64,000 bases of DNA from Lentisphaerae bacterium WC36 (GCA_020683205.1 CP085689.1:2108001-2172000); one strand, 5' to 3'. Positions 36,936 through 45,917 are shown, counted from the stretch's first letter. Notes: generated by a model from the letters alone, not told the origin. Program-made: numbers and translations.

Positions 36936-38519
36936 TTACTTTTTGCGCATAATTTTTTCAGCGTCATCTAACAACTTCTTAACGCTAGATGATTCACTAT
37001 TTACTGCATCAAAAAAATCTTGAGAATAAAATTCGTAATAATACAAATACCAAGGCGGAATTCGGTTATTTTCTACCTTCTTCAATAATTCATCAGTTTG
37101 TTTATCTTTTTTAATCAGAGCATTTAACTCTTTTTTAAACATTTTTACCAATGCTTCAAATTTTTCAGCACCATATTCTTGATAACTGTCATTTTGATTT
37201 ATTTTTTTTAATTTCAGTACAAAATTTTTAATCAAATTATTATAGTAAAATGATGTTTTAAATTGTAACACAATTAACTGAGAAATTAAATCATCTAAAA
37301 CAATAGTTATATTATTGATTTTATCAAGGTTATATAATAATTTTTCTAACTTTATTCTTGAATTTAGAACAATTATATCACTTGTTATTGGCATTTTATC
37401 ATTAAAAAGCTCAACTCTAACATTAAAAACATCTTTAAAAGCCCTTTTAATTTCATGGTAGTTATATGGATCTACATTGTTCACAAAGCTATCTTCAAGC
37501 AATTTATTAAACCATATATCAACCTCAGTGTGCTGGATAGTTAATGGTTGCTGGGCTAAATGAATTAATTTTTGTTGTTGGAATTCTTTCAAGATGCCCC
37601 GTCCAGTATAGTCAAACTTTTGCGATTTTAATATCGAATGCCTTTTAGCTTCGTCTGCAATAACACTAACCAAGGCGTTATATATGATCTTTGAATTAGA
37701 CACATTACCATTTTGAATTCGAGTTAAAATATTTTTCGTGATAATATCTTGTTTGCGAATTTTTTTATTTTTATTAATAGTATTAAGCAAAATATTACAA
37801 AATTCTGAATAAGCTTCATAGATTGCAGCATAATCTTCATTTGGCACAGGATGATCTACAATTTGTTCAATTTTAACCTTACCATTACTATGAATTAACG
37901 AAGAAACAGCTATATAATTACGAAAAATTGTTGGATTAACCAATCGACCACGGTCATCTCTAATAACATTTTCACGATAAAAAAAACGTTGTTCCTTTTC
38001 CATCGCAGTAACAAGCCAATCTGGAACATTTTTCAGTGCTGCCTCATTCAAAAAACAACCATATTTTGCCAACAAAAAAACTTTAAAAAGTAACTTACGC
38101 ATTTTGGGGTTATTAAAGTCTTGAAACTTATTACTCAGAAAAATTCTTACAACGTTTGTACTTGTAACTGTTAATTTAGCATACATTTTTTTATTATTAC
38201 AAAAAGGCAAAAATACGATTTCTATTGGTTGCTGATACTCTTTTAAGTCTATAAATTTATCAACAATAGCATCGGTTACTTTGATTAATCGCACTAAATT
38301 TATACGATTATTGTCATTAATAATTTTTTCTGTTTTTTTCTTGGGAGTTGTATTTGCTGTAAAAACAATTGTTGATTTATTGATATAATATTGAGCAAAT
38401 TCATTACCAATACGCAACTCAACCCCATTGAGTTTATCGACATCATATTGCTTCGCAAAAGAATTGAAACAACAACACTGTAAAAAAGCAACTATTAACA
38501 AAATTTTAAGTTTATTCAT
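36936..38519 (-). CDS. Large secreted protein of unknown function, peptidase-MA-like traces
   Basis: The 527-residue protein has a clear signal peptide (MNKLKILLIVAFLQCCCFNSFA; cut near residue 22). The rest is hydrophilic and mostly helical. The segment NVPDWLVTAMEKEQRFFYR (about 167-185) resembles the P-x-W-L-x-x-G region after the zinc motif in gluzincin 'peptidase MA' proteins, but there is no HExxH, so an active metalloprotease is unlikely. LLKYGCFLNEAALK-like residues precede it. A family could not be assigned. It stands alone, with 150 bp and 356 bp gaps on its sides. Confidence 0.55.
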   Translation of the reverse strand: MNKLKILLIVAFLQCCCFNSFAKQYDVDKLNGVELRIGNEFAQYYINKSTIVFTANTTPKKKTEKIINDNNRINLVRLIKVTDAIVDKFIDLKEYQQPIEIVFLPFCNNKKMYAKLTVTSTNVVRIFLSNKFQDFNNPKMRKLLFKVFLLAKYGCFLNEAALKNVPDWLVTAMEKEQRFFYRENVIRDDRGRLVNPTIFRNYIAVSSLIHSNGKVKIEQIVDHPVPNEDYAAIYEAYSEFCNILLNTINKNKKIRKQDIITKNILTRIQNGNVSNSKIIYNALVSVIADEAKRHSILKSQKFDYTGRGILKEFQQQKLIHLAQQPLTIQHTEVDIWFNKLLEDSFVNNVDPYNYHEIKRAFKDVFNVRVELFNDKMPITSDIIVLNSRIKLEKLLYNLDKINNITIVLDDLISQLIVLQFKTSFYYNNLIKNFVLKLKKINQNDSYQEYGAEKFEALVKMFKKELNALIKKDKQTDELLKKVENNRIPPWYLYYYEFYSQDFFDAVNSESSSVKKLLDDAEKIMRKK

Positions 38520-38875
38520 TACGTTTTCCCGTCAAAGTTTTTTAAAGGAATACTACCAATATATCTAGTTTATAATTAAAAACAATTTTCACATCTACAT
38601 TTTCCTAATATACATTCACAATATTACAATTACCATTTTAGAGTAATTTTTTTCTTTTTTTTATTGCTAATTAAGTTAGAATAGTGTAGTGTAAGTTTTC
38701 AAAGGAAAATTCGTTCCTCCTGCTAAAATATTAAACCATCAAAGTAATTTATTTATTTTGTGATTATATAAGCACAAAGAAGAATTTCAATTTATGTAGA
38801 AAAATAATCCTAACATATGTGAAATTATCAATTACAGATAATTATCATTATCAATTAAAAATATAAAGTTAAATC
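38520..38875. other. Divergent intergenic region with an iron-box-like palindrome
   Basis: The 356-bp region between divergent genes must hold two promoters. The palindrome GATAATTATC followed by ATTATC (38837-38852) matches 13 of 19 positions of the Fur consensus and ends 23 bp before the thiD start. In DNA this AT-rich such a match can arise by chance. No TPP riboswitch (CUGAGA box and its partner) is visible. Confidence 0.3.
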
Positions 38876-39730
38876 ATGATAGAAAGAAAATTTTACCCAA
38901 CAGCCTTAACAATAGCTGGCAGTGATAGTGGCGGTGGAGCTGGAATCCAGGCAGATTTAAGAACATTTTCTGCATTTGGTGTATTTGGTTGTAGCGCGAT
39001 AACTGCAATTACTGCACAAAACCCTCATAAAGTTGCCAAAGTAGAAGCCTTAAGCCCTGAAATGGTTGCGAGTCAAATTACGACAGTGACATCAGCAATT
39101 AATATTGATGCGGTTAAAGTTGGAATGCTAGCAAATTTGGAGATTGTTCAAGAGGTAAATAAACAATTAAAAGATAAATTCAAAAATTCTTCAAAAATTG
39201 TAATTGACCCTGTAATGATTTCAACTAGCAAAGTACAACTATTAAGTAATGATTGCATCGATTTTTTCTGCGAAGAATTTTTATATAATGCAAGTTGGTT
39301 AACGCCTAATATTTTTGAAGCTGAACGCTTAACTAATAGTAAAATTTCTTCAGAAAAAGATATGATAGAAGTTGCGAAATTCTGCGCCGATAAATGGCAA
39401 TGCAGTTGTATAATTAAAGGTGGGCATAGCGTTATTGGTGACGATGAGCGCGTTAATGATATAATTTGTCATAATAATAAAATTTTAAAATTAGGTTCAC
39501 CTTTTATTGATAATTGCGAAGCAACTCATGGCACAGGATGCACATTTAGTTCAGCTATTGCAGCTGGATTAGCGCTTGATTTACCATGGAAAAAAACTTT
39601 AAAAGCAGCAAAAGACTTTGTTTTTGGTTCGATAGCTGATGCTGTACCAATTGGAGAAAACACTGAGGCCATGTATCCACCGCAAGATTCATTTAGTGAA
39701 GAGATTGATTTGAAGGCTGTAAAAAACTAA
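38876..39730 (+). CDS. thiD: Hydroxymethylpyrimidine (phosphate) kinase ThiD
   Basis: ThiD phosphorylates HMP and HMP-phosphate for thiamine. The 284-residue ribokinase-fold protein carries [20 protein letters not shown] (11-30), KVGMLAN (about 80), [26 protein letters not shown] and the anion hole motif [16 protein letters not shown] (about 220-235). The usual VMVAKSG is VMISTSK here. It is not next to the other thiamine genes of the window (thiG, thiH). Confidence 0.95.
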   Translation: MIERKFYPTALTIAGSDSGGGAGIQADLRTFSAFGVFGCSAITAITAQNPHKVAKVEALSPEMVASQITTVTSAINIDAVKVGMLANLEIVQEVNKQLKDKFKNSSKIVIDPVMISTSKVQLLSNDCIDFFCEEFLYNASWLTPNIFEAERLTNSKISSEKDMIEVAKFCADKWQCSCIIKGGHSVIGDDERVNDIICHNNKILKLGSPFIDNCEATHGTGCTFSSAIAAGLALDLPWKKTLKAAKDFVFGSIADAVPIGENTEAMYPPQDSFSEEIDLKAVKN

Positions 39731-39777
39731 ACTTTGTTAGAAGTTTGTTAATATGAAAAAAGGGTAAAGGAAAAACG

Positions 39778-40761
39778 ATGAATATTATTTTTAAGAAAAA
39801 GATTACAGTTTTGGCAGTGATAATGTTAATAATTACTGGAATAATTTTTAATGTTTCAGCAGTATTTAAATTTAATCCCAAACCTGCGTACGGCAAAAGA
39901 TATTTATCGTTAAGTCAAATTGCCACCTATTATGGCATGCAGTACAGTCAAGGACCAACAATTGGGACTTTGCGTAGTAATTATTCATTACTAACCTTCA
40001 CTCATAAGAAAAAATTATTTAAATTTAATGGCAGAAAGGTCAACTTATTAATGCCTGTAGCAAAATTTGGTACTAGCTTAGCAATTAGTGAAGACGACTT
40101 CAAAAAGTTAATTGACCCCATTCTGCGTCCAATAGCGGTGAATGCCCACAAAGTGTATACGATTGTAATCGACCCAGGGCATGGAGGAAAAGACAACGGA
40201 GCTGGCAAAGGAATTTATGAAAAAAATGTCAATTTGCAAATAGCCAGAAGGGCAAAAAAGCATCTTAGCTCACTGGGGTATCGTGTTTTAATGACTCGCA
40301 GTGGCGACCAATATTTAAGTTTATCGGCACGTAACGCATACTGCGAACGTAATAAAGGAGACCTGTTTATTTCAATTCATGCAAATGCTGCAAGCGCGTC
40401 AGTACGTGGCATTGAAACTTTTATTCTAGTTCCAGCTGGTTATAAATCCTCAAATGGTGGCTCAAGAGCACGTTACAATACTGGGAACAAATGTGATAAC
40501 AACAACGCATTGCTAGGATATGAGATTCATAATGAAATTTTAAAAAGCACCAATGGAATTGAACGTAGTATGAAGCACGCTCAATTTGCTGTATTAAAAA
40601 AATCTAAAGTTCCGGCAGTTTTAATTGAAACAGGTTTTTTGTCTAATTATAAAGACAAGAAACTACTTGCTTCAGCATGGTACCAAGAAAAAATTGCCTT
40701 AGGAATTGCTAAAGGTGTTCTTTCATATCACCAAAGAATGTATAAAGCGTGGAAAAAATAA
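39778..40761 (+). CDS. N-acetylmuramoyl-L-alanine amidase (Amidase_3)
   Basis: This zinc amidase cuts peptide stems from peptidoglycan, as in daughter-cell separation. The 327-residue exported protein has a signal or anchor (about 8-28), a small N-terminal domain resembling copper-amine-oxidase-type beta modules (YLSLSQIATYYG ... FKFNGRKVNL), and the catalytic domain from about 122: VIDPGHGGKDNGA (Zn His), YEKNVNLQIA (Zn Glu), LFISIHANAA (Zn His) and AVLIETGFLSN (catalytic Glu). It follows thiD after 47 bp with an AAGGAAAA RBS. Confidence 0.92.
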   Translation: MNIIFKKKITVLAVIMLIITGIIFNVSAVFKFNPKPAYGKRYLSLSQIATYYGMQYSQGPTIGTLRSNYSLLTFTHKKKLFKFNGRKVNLLMPVAKFGTSLAISEDDFKKLIDPILRPIAVNAHKVYTIVIDPGHGGKDNGAGKGIYEKNVNLQIARRAKKHLSSLGYRVLMTRSGDQYLSLSARNAYCERNKGDLFISIHANAASASVRGIETFILVPAGYKSSNGGSRARYNTGNKCDNNNALLGYEIHNEILKSTNGIERSMKHAQFAVLKKSKVPAVLIETGFLSNYKDKKLLASAWYQEKIALGIAKGVLSYHQRMYKAWKK

Positions 40762-40926
40762 TTGCAACTATTCAAGTCATTAACAAAAATAAAACATAAA
40801 CTTTTAAGATTTTATTAATTAAAATTTTTTAATATAAATAATTTCAATTTAATTCAACATATTAATTATAATCAATGATGTATTTTCATTCTGATTTAAT
40901 TTTAACAAAAAGGTAACAAAACTAGA

Positions 40927-41739
40927 ATGAAACCTCCCTATTCAGCTGATTCTTATGACACGCCCTTACACACACCTTTGTACTTATTACATAAATTATT
41001 TTGTGGTAACAGACTAATTTACCACTTTTACAGTTTTCTATCCATAGGCATGGCCAGCATAAAGGCATCGTTGGGTATTTTCGGCAAAAAAGAACAAATT
41101 ATTTCGGGAGTGAGTTTCTCACGTGCAGTTGAAAAATCGGGCGGAAAAATTCATATCCGTGGAGTAGAACACATTCGTAATTTGAATGAACCAGTTGTCA
41201 TAGTTTGTAACCATATGAGTATTATCGAAACTATTGTAATTAATGGAATTATTCGTGAACACTTAGATTTTACTTTTGTTATAAAGGATAGCTTATTAAA
41301 AACACCTTTTTTTGGTAAAGTAATGAAGGCAATAAAGGCAATACCTTTAACTCGCGCAGATCCTAAAGCTGATTTCAAAACAATCATGACTCAAGGGAAA
41401 AAAAACTTAGAAAAAGGTAGATCAATTGTTATTTTCCCTGAAGGAACACGAAGTGAAAAATTTAATCCAGATAAATTTGGTAGTATTGGTACAAAGTTAG
41501 CAAAAAATGCGAAAGTAAAATTAATCCCTTTAGCACTTAAAACCAATTATGTTGAACAGGGAAAAATTTTTAAAAATTTAGGCGCATTACGTCAAGAAAA
41601 CGAACTCTATTTTGAATTCGATCGGCCTTTAGAGATAACTGGTAACGGCAGAACTGAACAGCAGCACGTTGTGGAATTTATTGACAATCGCCTAAAATAT
41701 TGGTATAAACTTGATAGCGAAAACAACAGTATAAAGTAA
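40927..41739 (+). CDS. PlsC-like acyltransferase with NHx4E instead of NHx4D
   Basis: The family transfers an acyl chain to lysophosphatidate in phospholipid synthesis. The 270-residue protein has the block I motif as N95-H96-MSII-E101, where nearly all homologues have Asp at the last position; block III is intact as FPEGTRSEKF (170-179), and IPLTRADP gives block II. The N-terminal region (25-55) has a hydrophobic hairpin for membrane attachment. The D-to-E change leaves an acid in the charge relay, so it may be active. The gene ends directly against the minus-strand gene that follows. Confidence 0.85.
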   Translation: MKPPYSADSYDTPLHTPLYLLHKLFCGNRLIYHFYSFLSIGMASIKASLGIFGKKEQIISGVSFSRAVEKSGGKIHIRGVEHIRNLNEPVVIVCNHMSIIETIVINGIIREHLDFTFVIKDSLLKTPFFGKVMKAIKAIPLTRADPKADFKTIMTQGKKNLEKGRSIVIFPEGTRSEKFNPDKFGSIGTKLAKNAKVKLIPLALKTNYVEQGKIFKNLGALRQENELYFEFDRPLEITGNGRTEQQHVVEFIDNRLKYWYKLDSENNSIK

Positions 41740-42114
41740 TTAAAATGCACAGTACTTCATGGACAAAATTTTGTTTTTAGGGTTATAAGAGCCAACAATT
41801 TTCTGTCCATTTGCTCGTATTTTACTACAAAATTGCTTTTGTTTCAAACTACCTTGTTCTTCAATAAGCTTATATTTCTCAACCCAATCATGAAAATCTT
41901 TTTCACTAACGATAAATTTAGCCTCAAGAATAATAAAAGATGGTTGATAACTCAAATATTTTTCATATTTTGGCAAATGCTTATTACGGTAAAAATGAAT
42001 TAATGAAAATAGCATATTCCCAAAAATAATTTCACAAACAATGTAAAACGGAATAAATAAACAAATTGTTAAAATTATAAATTTTTTATTTCTAAATAAA
42101 AAACAGCTAAACAC
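41740..42114 (-). CDS. Small unrecognised membrane-anchored protein
   Basis: The 124-residue protein starts at a GTG, has an N-terminal hydrophobic stretch (about 12-36) and a soluble remainder (FIVSEKDFHDWVEKYKLIE). I do not recognise it. It is convergent with the PlsC-like gene and has no gap to it. The 197 bp upstream contain a short direct repeat (about 22 bp, CCTTTTTTACATATTTATTCAC-like, at 42264-42288 and 42298-42321). Confidence 0.45.
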   Translation of the reverse strand: MFSCFLFRNKKFIILTICLFIPFYIVCEIIFGNMLFSLIHFYRNKHLPKYEKYLSYQPSFIILEAKFIVSEKDFHDWVEKYKLIEEQGSLKQKQFCSKIRANGQKIVGSYNPKNKILSMKYCAF

Positions 42115-42311
42115 ATATAATTAAGCAAATAATGAAAACAGCTACTAAAGTTATAACTTGAGTAATACCCAAATTTAAATGTAGAAAATATTCCATAGAC
42201 ATTACTTCTATTACTTTTAGAATTGGTTATGTAACTTCAAATAATAACACAACCCATATAAATGACCTTTTTACATATTTATTCACTATATAAATAACCT
42301 TTTTTACATAT

Positions 42312-43265
42312 TTATTCACTATTTTCACTTTTTAATAGCTCTAAAACCACACGAGTTTCATCAATTATTTGATGCATTTGTTCACGAATTAACTCGCAAT
42401 CATCAATTGATAACTCAGCATCAGCAATCTTTTTTTGTTGACTTTTTAATTTCTTTCGAAACGTATCACAACTTCGCGTTAATACTGAACCAACACTATT
42501 TCGTTTCATACGCTCCAAGTCATACTTTTCAATCGCTTCTTGGCGTTTTTCTTCAGCTAATTGAGCAATTTCGGCCGCTTGCTTAATGGTAATAATTTTA
42601 TCTTCCATAGCCGTAATTAATGTCTTATCATGCGAATTATCAACCTCATTAACTTGCTTAACAGTACTTTGAGGCACGCCCAATTTCTTAGCAACTAATT
42701 TAAAATTCATTTCAGAATTTCTTGACAGTTCAAGCTCTTCACATTCATTAATAACTTCTTCAGCAACATCATTATTTTTGATGTCATTATTATTTTCGAC
42801 AAAAATATCTTTTTCAACAACCTCGATAGTATCTTCATTAGCTAAACTTTCAGCTACATTTGAGGCTTCGTTTTCAACCGCTTCTTCTTCAACTTCTACA
42901 GCATCGTCAATTTTCTCTAAAGAAGCCAAACGTACTGCTGCACGAGCAATTTGCAATTTGTTTAAATGACGACGTTTTGAATTCAAAACAATAGCATGCA
43001 TCTCCATTTCAGCATCATCTGCATACTCATAAACATCGCATTCAACTTCAGTTATTGATAATTTATTTGCCAAACGCCAGCGGTTATAGCCGTCAATAAT
43101 CACAAACTCGCTATTAACCACAATAGGAGCTAATTCACCACCTTTCGCTAAAAACTCCTCTAAATCAAAATACTGTTCTGGACTATATTCAGGCAATAAT
43201 TTTTCGGCAACAGTCCAAACTTTTAAATTATCTACTGCAACTTTTTTTGACGCAATACGTTTCAC
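42312..43265 (-). CDS. ParB/sulfiredoxin-fold DNA-binding-like protein with acidic insert
   Basis: The 317-residue protein begins with a ParB-like N-terminal domain (VDNLKVWTVAEKLLPEYSPE, then PIVVNSEFVIIDGYNRWRLA at about 47-66, equivalent to the ParB DGxRR box, then ECDVYEYADDAEMEM). An alpha-helix with SKRRHLNKLQIARAAVRLA follows. Residues 118-178 are an acidic, Glu/Asn/Val-rich insert, probably disordered. A possible helix-turn-helix follows (MNFKLVAKKLGVPQSTVKQVNEV, about 185), then a long coiled-coil C-terminus. No parA, parS or origin genes are adjacent, so a chromosome-partition role is unlikely; relatives act as transcription or phage factors. The GTG start has AAAGGAG at good spacing. 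Confidence 0.6.
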   Translation of the reverse strand: MKRIASKKVAVDNLKVWTVAEKLLPEYSPEQYFDLEEFLAKGGELAPIVVNSEFVIIDGYNRWRLANKLSITEVECDVYEYADDAEMEMHAIVLNSKRRHLNKLQIARAAVRLASLEKIDDAVEVEEEAVENEASNVAESLANEDTIEVVEKDIFVENNNDIKNNDVAEEVINECEELELSRNSEMNFKLVAKKLGVPQSTVKQVNEVDNSHDKTLITAMEDKIITIKQAAEIAQLAEEKRQEAIEKYDLERMKRNSVGSVLTRSCDTFRKKLKSQQKKIADAELSIDDCELIREQMHQIIDETRVVLELLKSENSE

Positions 43266-43475
43266 TAATTTCTCCTTTAAACATACATTTTACTCATTAC
43301 ATCGTGTTAAATTAAGTTTTAAAAATAGCATTGCAATCTAATCAATTCAATGAAAAATTATAGGTTATTTTTTAAATTTACCGTAAGATTGCAGTTATCA
43401 ATATCTTAAATCACATTATTTTTCAATCCTACAATAATTATCATTACGTTTTAGATATTTTTTTATTTTTTTCGC

Positions 43476-43503
43476 TTGACTTTAAAAATTGTATGCTTAT
43501 ATT
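43476..43503 (+). promoter_or_regulatory. Sigma70-type promoter of the initiator tRNA array
   Basis: TTGACT and TATATT lie 16 bp apart, ending about 40 bp before the first tRNA. No other promoter-like pair lies within the spacers, suggesting one primary transcript for the array. Confidence 0.65.
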
Positions 43504-43543
43504 AAAAGCTCAGTCAACGAGATTGAATGATAATTATTGATAT

Positions 43544-43618
43544 TGCGGGGTGGAGCAGTGGTAGCTCGTCAGGCTCATAACCTGAAGGCCGTAGGTTCGA
43601 TTCCTGCCCCCGCTACCA
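43544..43618 (+). tRNA. Initiator tRNA-fMet (CAU), copy 1
   Basis: The gene shows GCGGGG / CCCCGC acceptor pairs with an unpaired U1-U72, the initiator D arm GGAGCAG ... TAGCTCGTC, CAT in loop CTCATAA, T arm GTAGG-TTCGATT-CCTGC, discriminator A and an encoded CCA. The lack of a 1-72 pair is the formylation mark of bacterial initiators. The anticodon stem ends in AGG/CCT, so the first of the three consensus G-C pairs (29-41) is A-U. Confidence 0.95.
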
Positions 43619-43663
43619 AATTTTTATCACATTAGTTTTTTATTAAACTAAAACATCTCATAT

Positions 43664-43738
43664 TGCGGGGTGGAGCAGTGGTAGCTCGTCAGGCTCATAA
43701 CCTGAAGGCCGTAGGTTCGATTCCTGCCCCCGCTACCA
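43664..43738 (+). tRNA. Initiator tRNA-fMet (CAU), copy 2
   Basis: Identical to copy 1 over the whole tRNA, exactly 120 bp downstream. Confidence 0.95.
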
Positions 43739-43783
43739 AATTTTTATCACATTAGTTTTTTATTAAACTAAAACATCTCATAT

Positions 43784-43858
43784 TGCGGGGTGGAGCAGTG
43801 GTAGCTCGTCAGGCTCATAACCTGAAGGCCGTAGGTTCGATTCCTGCCCCCGCTACCA
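43784..43858 (+). tRNA. Initiator tRNA-fMet (CAU), copy 3
   Basis: Identical to copies 1 and 2, again at 120-bp spacing. Confidence 0.95.
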
Positions 43859-43902
43859 AATTTTTACCACATTATTTCTTATTAAACTAAAACATCTCAT
43901 AT

Positions 43903-43977
43903 TGCGGGGTGGAGCAGTGGTAGCTCGTCAGGCTCATAACCTGAAGGCTGTAGGTTCGATTTCTGCCCCAGCTATCA
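43903..43977 (+). pseudogene. Decayed fourth copy of the initiator tRNA
   Basis: It differs from the other copies at four or more places, all in the 3' half: GGCC to GGCT, the T stem C61 to T, C69 to A (breaking acceptor pair 4-69) and CTACCA to CTATCA, which removes the encoded CCA. It is probably not functional. Confidence 0.8.
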
Positions 43978-44036
43978 AATTTACCTTTTAAAATATGAAA
44001 ATCTCTTAAAAAATTGCATTTGATTAAATGTTATTC

Positions 44037-44276
44037 TATTGACTAAATAATTAATCGTAACTGAATTTAAACATTATTGAATAACAAATTAATTAACCAT
44101 ACCAATCGAAGATGGCAGCAAAAATTGATACTATACTTAGTGCTGAAATTGGCAATATATTGACTAAATAATTAATCGTAACTGAATTTAAACATTATTG
44201 AATAACGAATTAATTAACCATACCAATCGAAGATGGCAGCAAAAATTGATACTATACTTAACGCTGAAATTGGCAA
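44037..44276. repeat. 121-bp tandem duplication of a gene tail
   Basis: Two copies of about 119 bp (44037-44155 and 44158-44276) match with only about three differences. The second copy includes the last 21 codons and stop of the minus-strand membrane gene at 44214; the first copy is a stranded duplicate of that tail lying downstream of the gene. Confidence 0.92.
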
Positions 44277-45764
44277 GATTACGTATATCATTTCAACTTT
44301 ATTTTGCTTTTGGTGGTTATGGTATATTGCGTATAGGACTGCAAAAATTAAAGCAAAATCCATAAAAATATAAGTTCGAGTTCCTGATGCAAAAATGGTT
44401 GGTGATAATCCCATAAGTAACCGTGTTAAAAAACCTACCCCAAGCACATATAAAGTAAAAAAGAAGTAACGATTTTCGCTAAAATATTTTTTCAACATTA
44501 TCACCATTAATCCAATAAAAACAACTGATCCAATCAAAAATAACAGTGGTAATAAATGAAACTGCCATTGATGATTAAAATAATAAAAACTATTACTATC
44601 ATAACCGTGTAAATATGGAAATTTTAGAATATATAGTAATTGAAGGGAAAATAATATTACAGTTAAAATTATTGAGAAAATATAGTGAAATTTAAACGTT
44701 AAATAACTCAGCACGCTAATAAACAAAACGCTAACAGCCTTAGGCGTAAACAAATAAAAATAAAATGTTGTAATATATCCTAAATAAAGTTTATATAACA
44801 ATGAAAAATTTTCATATTCAACAAAATGTTTCTTAATTTCCAGAAAATATCGAATTTCATTGCCAGGCGCTTTTAATGAAAAAATAATTGATGCGAGACA
44901 AATTACTACGGCAATGATAACATCTATTTTTACTTTTCCTAAAAAGATTAATAAAGCACATAAAGCTAAAACCACAATCGCACCCTGCTCTTGGTTACAT
45001 GCATAAATTAATGATGCAACTAAAACAATTTTTGCAACAAAATTTTGAATAAAGGTACGCTTAAAGTCTGATGACAAAATTATCATTACCACCACAACCA
45101 TTAAAATCACAATATAATAATTTGCAAAAGTTGCGCGCCATCCAGCCGAACTCATATTACGTAGTGAATAACAAAAGCAAACCGCAAAATATAACCAAAT
45201 ATGAGCCCAGTTTTGCCGTGAAATTTTCCAAAGTTGCCAAAAATTTACCTCTGATTTGCCAACATTCAAAAATAGCGTACTGTGAAGATTATTTGCGGCA
45301 CTAATTGATCGATAATTTCCAAAAATAAGTTGCACAATAAATTTTTTATATTTAATAAAAATATTACTGCCTTTATCAACTTGTAAATAATTTGGTAAAG
45401 CATCTGTAGTACGCATAAAGGAATTAAATAATATCATCAGCAAAATCGGCATAGCCATCAATAAAAAGGGTAGAATAATTCTAAACAGCAAATCATTTTT
45501 ACAAAGCGGCACTAATACTGCTTCAATAATTAACCGTGATGACCAACTCTGATACCTTTCTATCAACCATGCTAGCGATAACGAAACATCTTTAAAACAC
45601 AAGTCATCACTATGGTTTATTTCTATAACTAAAGAAAAAAATACATAAAAGGCAATAATGCCAAGCACTATTAATAAGCTTAAAAGGATTTTTACGTTAC
45701 TTTTTGGTTTTAACGATTCGAATATTAACTTCAACAAATTATTTGATTTGTGTATTTTTTTCAC
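44214..45764 (-). CDS. Polytopic membrane protein, DUF6056-like (GT-C-like build)
   Basis: The 516-residue protein has about twelve membrane helices. The first outer loop holds EINHSDDLCFKDVSLSLAWL and RYQSWSSRLIIEAVLVPL, the pattern of DUF6056-type proteins, in which a pair of acids (here D52-D53) sits at the place of the catalytic acids of GT-C glycosyltransferases. A large outer loop near 380-400 includes HGYDSNSFYYFNHQW. A role in glycan transfer to a lipid-linked acceptor or surface structure is inference. The start is GTG with AAGG upstream. The 3' end is duplicated downstream. Confidence 0.6.
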   Translation of the reverse strand: MKKIHKSNNLLKLIFESLKPKSNVKILLSLLIVLGIIAFYVFFSLVIEINHSDDLCFKDVSLSLAWLIERYQSWSSRLIIEAVLVPLCKNDLLFRIILPFLLMAMPILLMILFNSFMRTTDALPNYLQVDKGSNIFIKYKKFIVQLIFGNYRSISAANNLHSTLFLNVGKSEVNFWQLWKISRQNWAHIWLYFAVCFCYSLRNMSSAGWRATFANYYIVILMVVVVMIILSSDFKRTFIQNFVAKIVLVASLIYACNQEQGAIVVLALCALLIFLGKVKIDVIIAVVICLASIIFSLKAPGNEIRYFLEIKKHFVEYENFSLLYKLYLGYITTFYFYLFTPKAVSVLFISVLSYLTFKFHYIFSIILTVILFSLQLLYILKFPYLHGYDSNSFYYFNHQWQFHLLPLLFLIGSVVFIGLMVIMLKKYFSENRYFFFTLYVLGVGFLTRLLMGLSPTIFASGTRTYIFMDFALIFAVLYAIYHNHQKQNKVEMIYVILPISALSIVSIFAAIFDWYG

Positions 45765-45917
45765 AATAATGTACCTTAATTAATTGATTAAAGGTTATTT
45801 CTAAAATTTTCACTTAATATATCATCGCTAATTAGGCTCTGCAAATAAAAATCCGTCCTTAATATAAAGGACGAATTTAGAAATTATACATTTTTAAAAT
45901 GATTTTATAACATATCT

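Larger units (their letters stand above)
43544..43977 (+). repeat. 120-bp tandem repeat carrying the initiator tRNA genes
   Basis: The unit is the 75-nt tRNA plus a 45-nt spacer. The spacers between copies 1-2 and 2-3 are identical; the spacer between copies 3 and 4 carries a substitution and a one-base deletion. The uniformity points to recent amplification or ongoing gene conversion for the first three copies. Confidence 0.95.

Noticed and set aside
38837-38852. Fur box upstream of thiD as a firm feature
   Set aside because: Only 13 of 19 matches in very AT-rich DNA; kept only as a remark on the intergenic region.
43544-43977. Regular 120-bp repeats as a CRISPR-like array
   Set aside because: The repeated part is a complete initiator tRNA and the spacers are identical, so it is a tRNA array.
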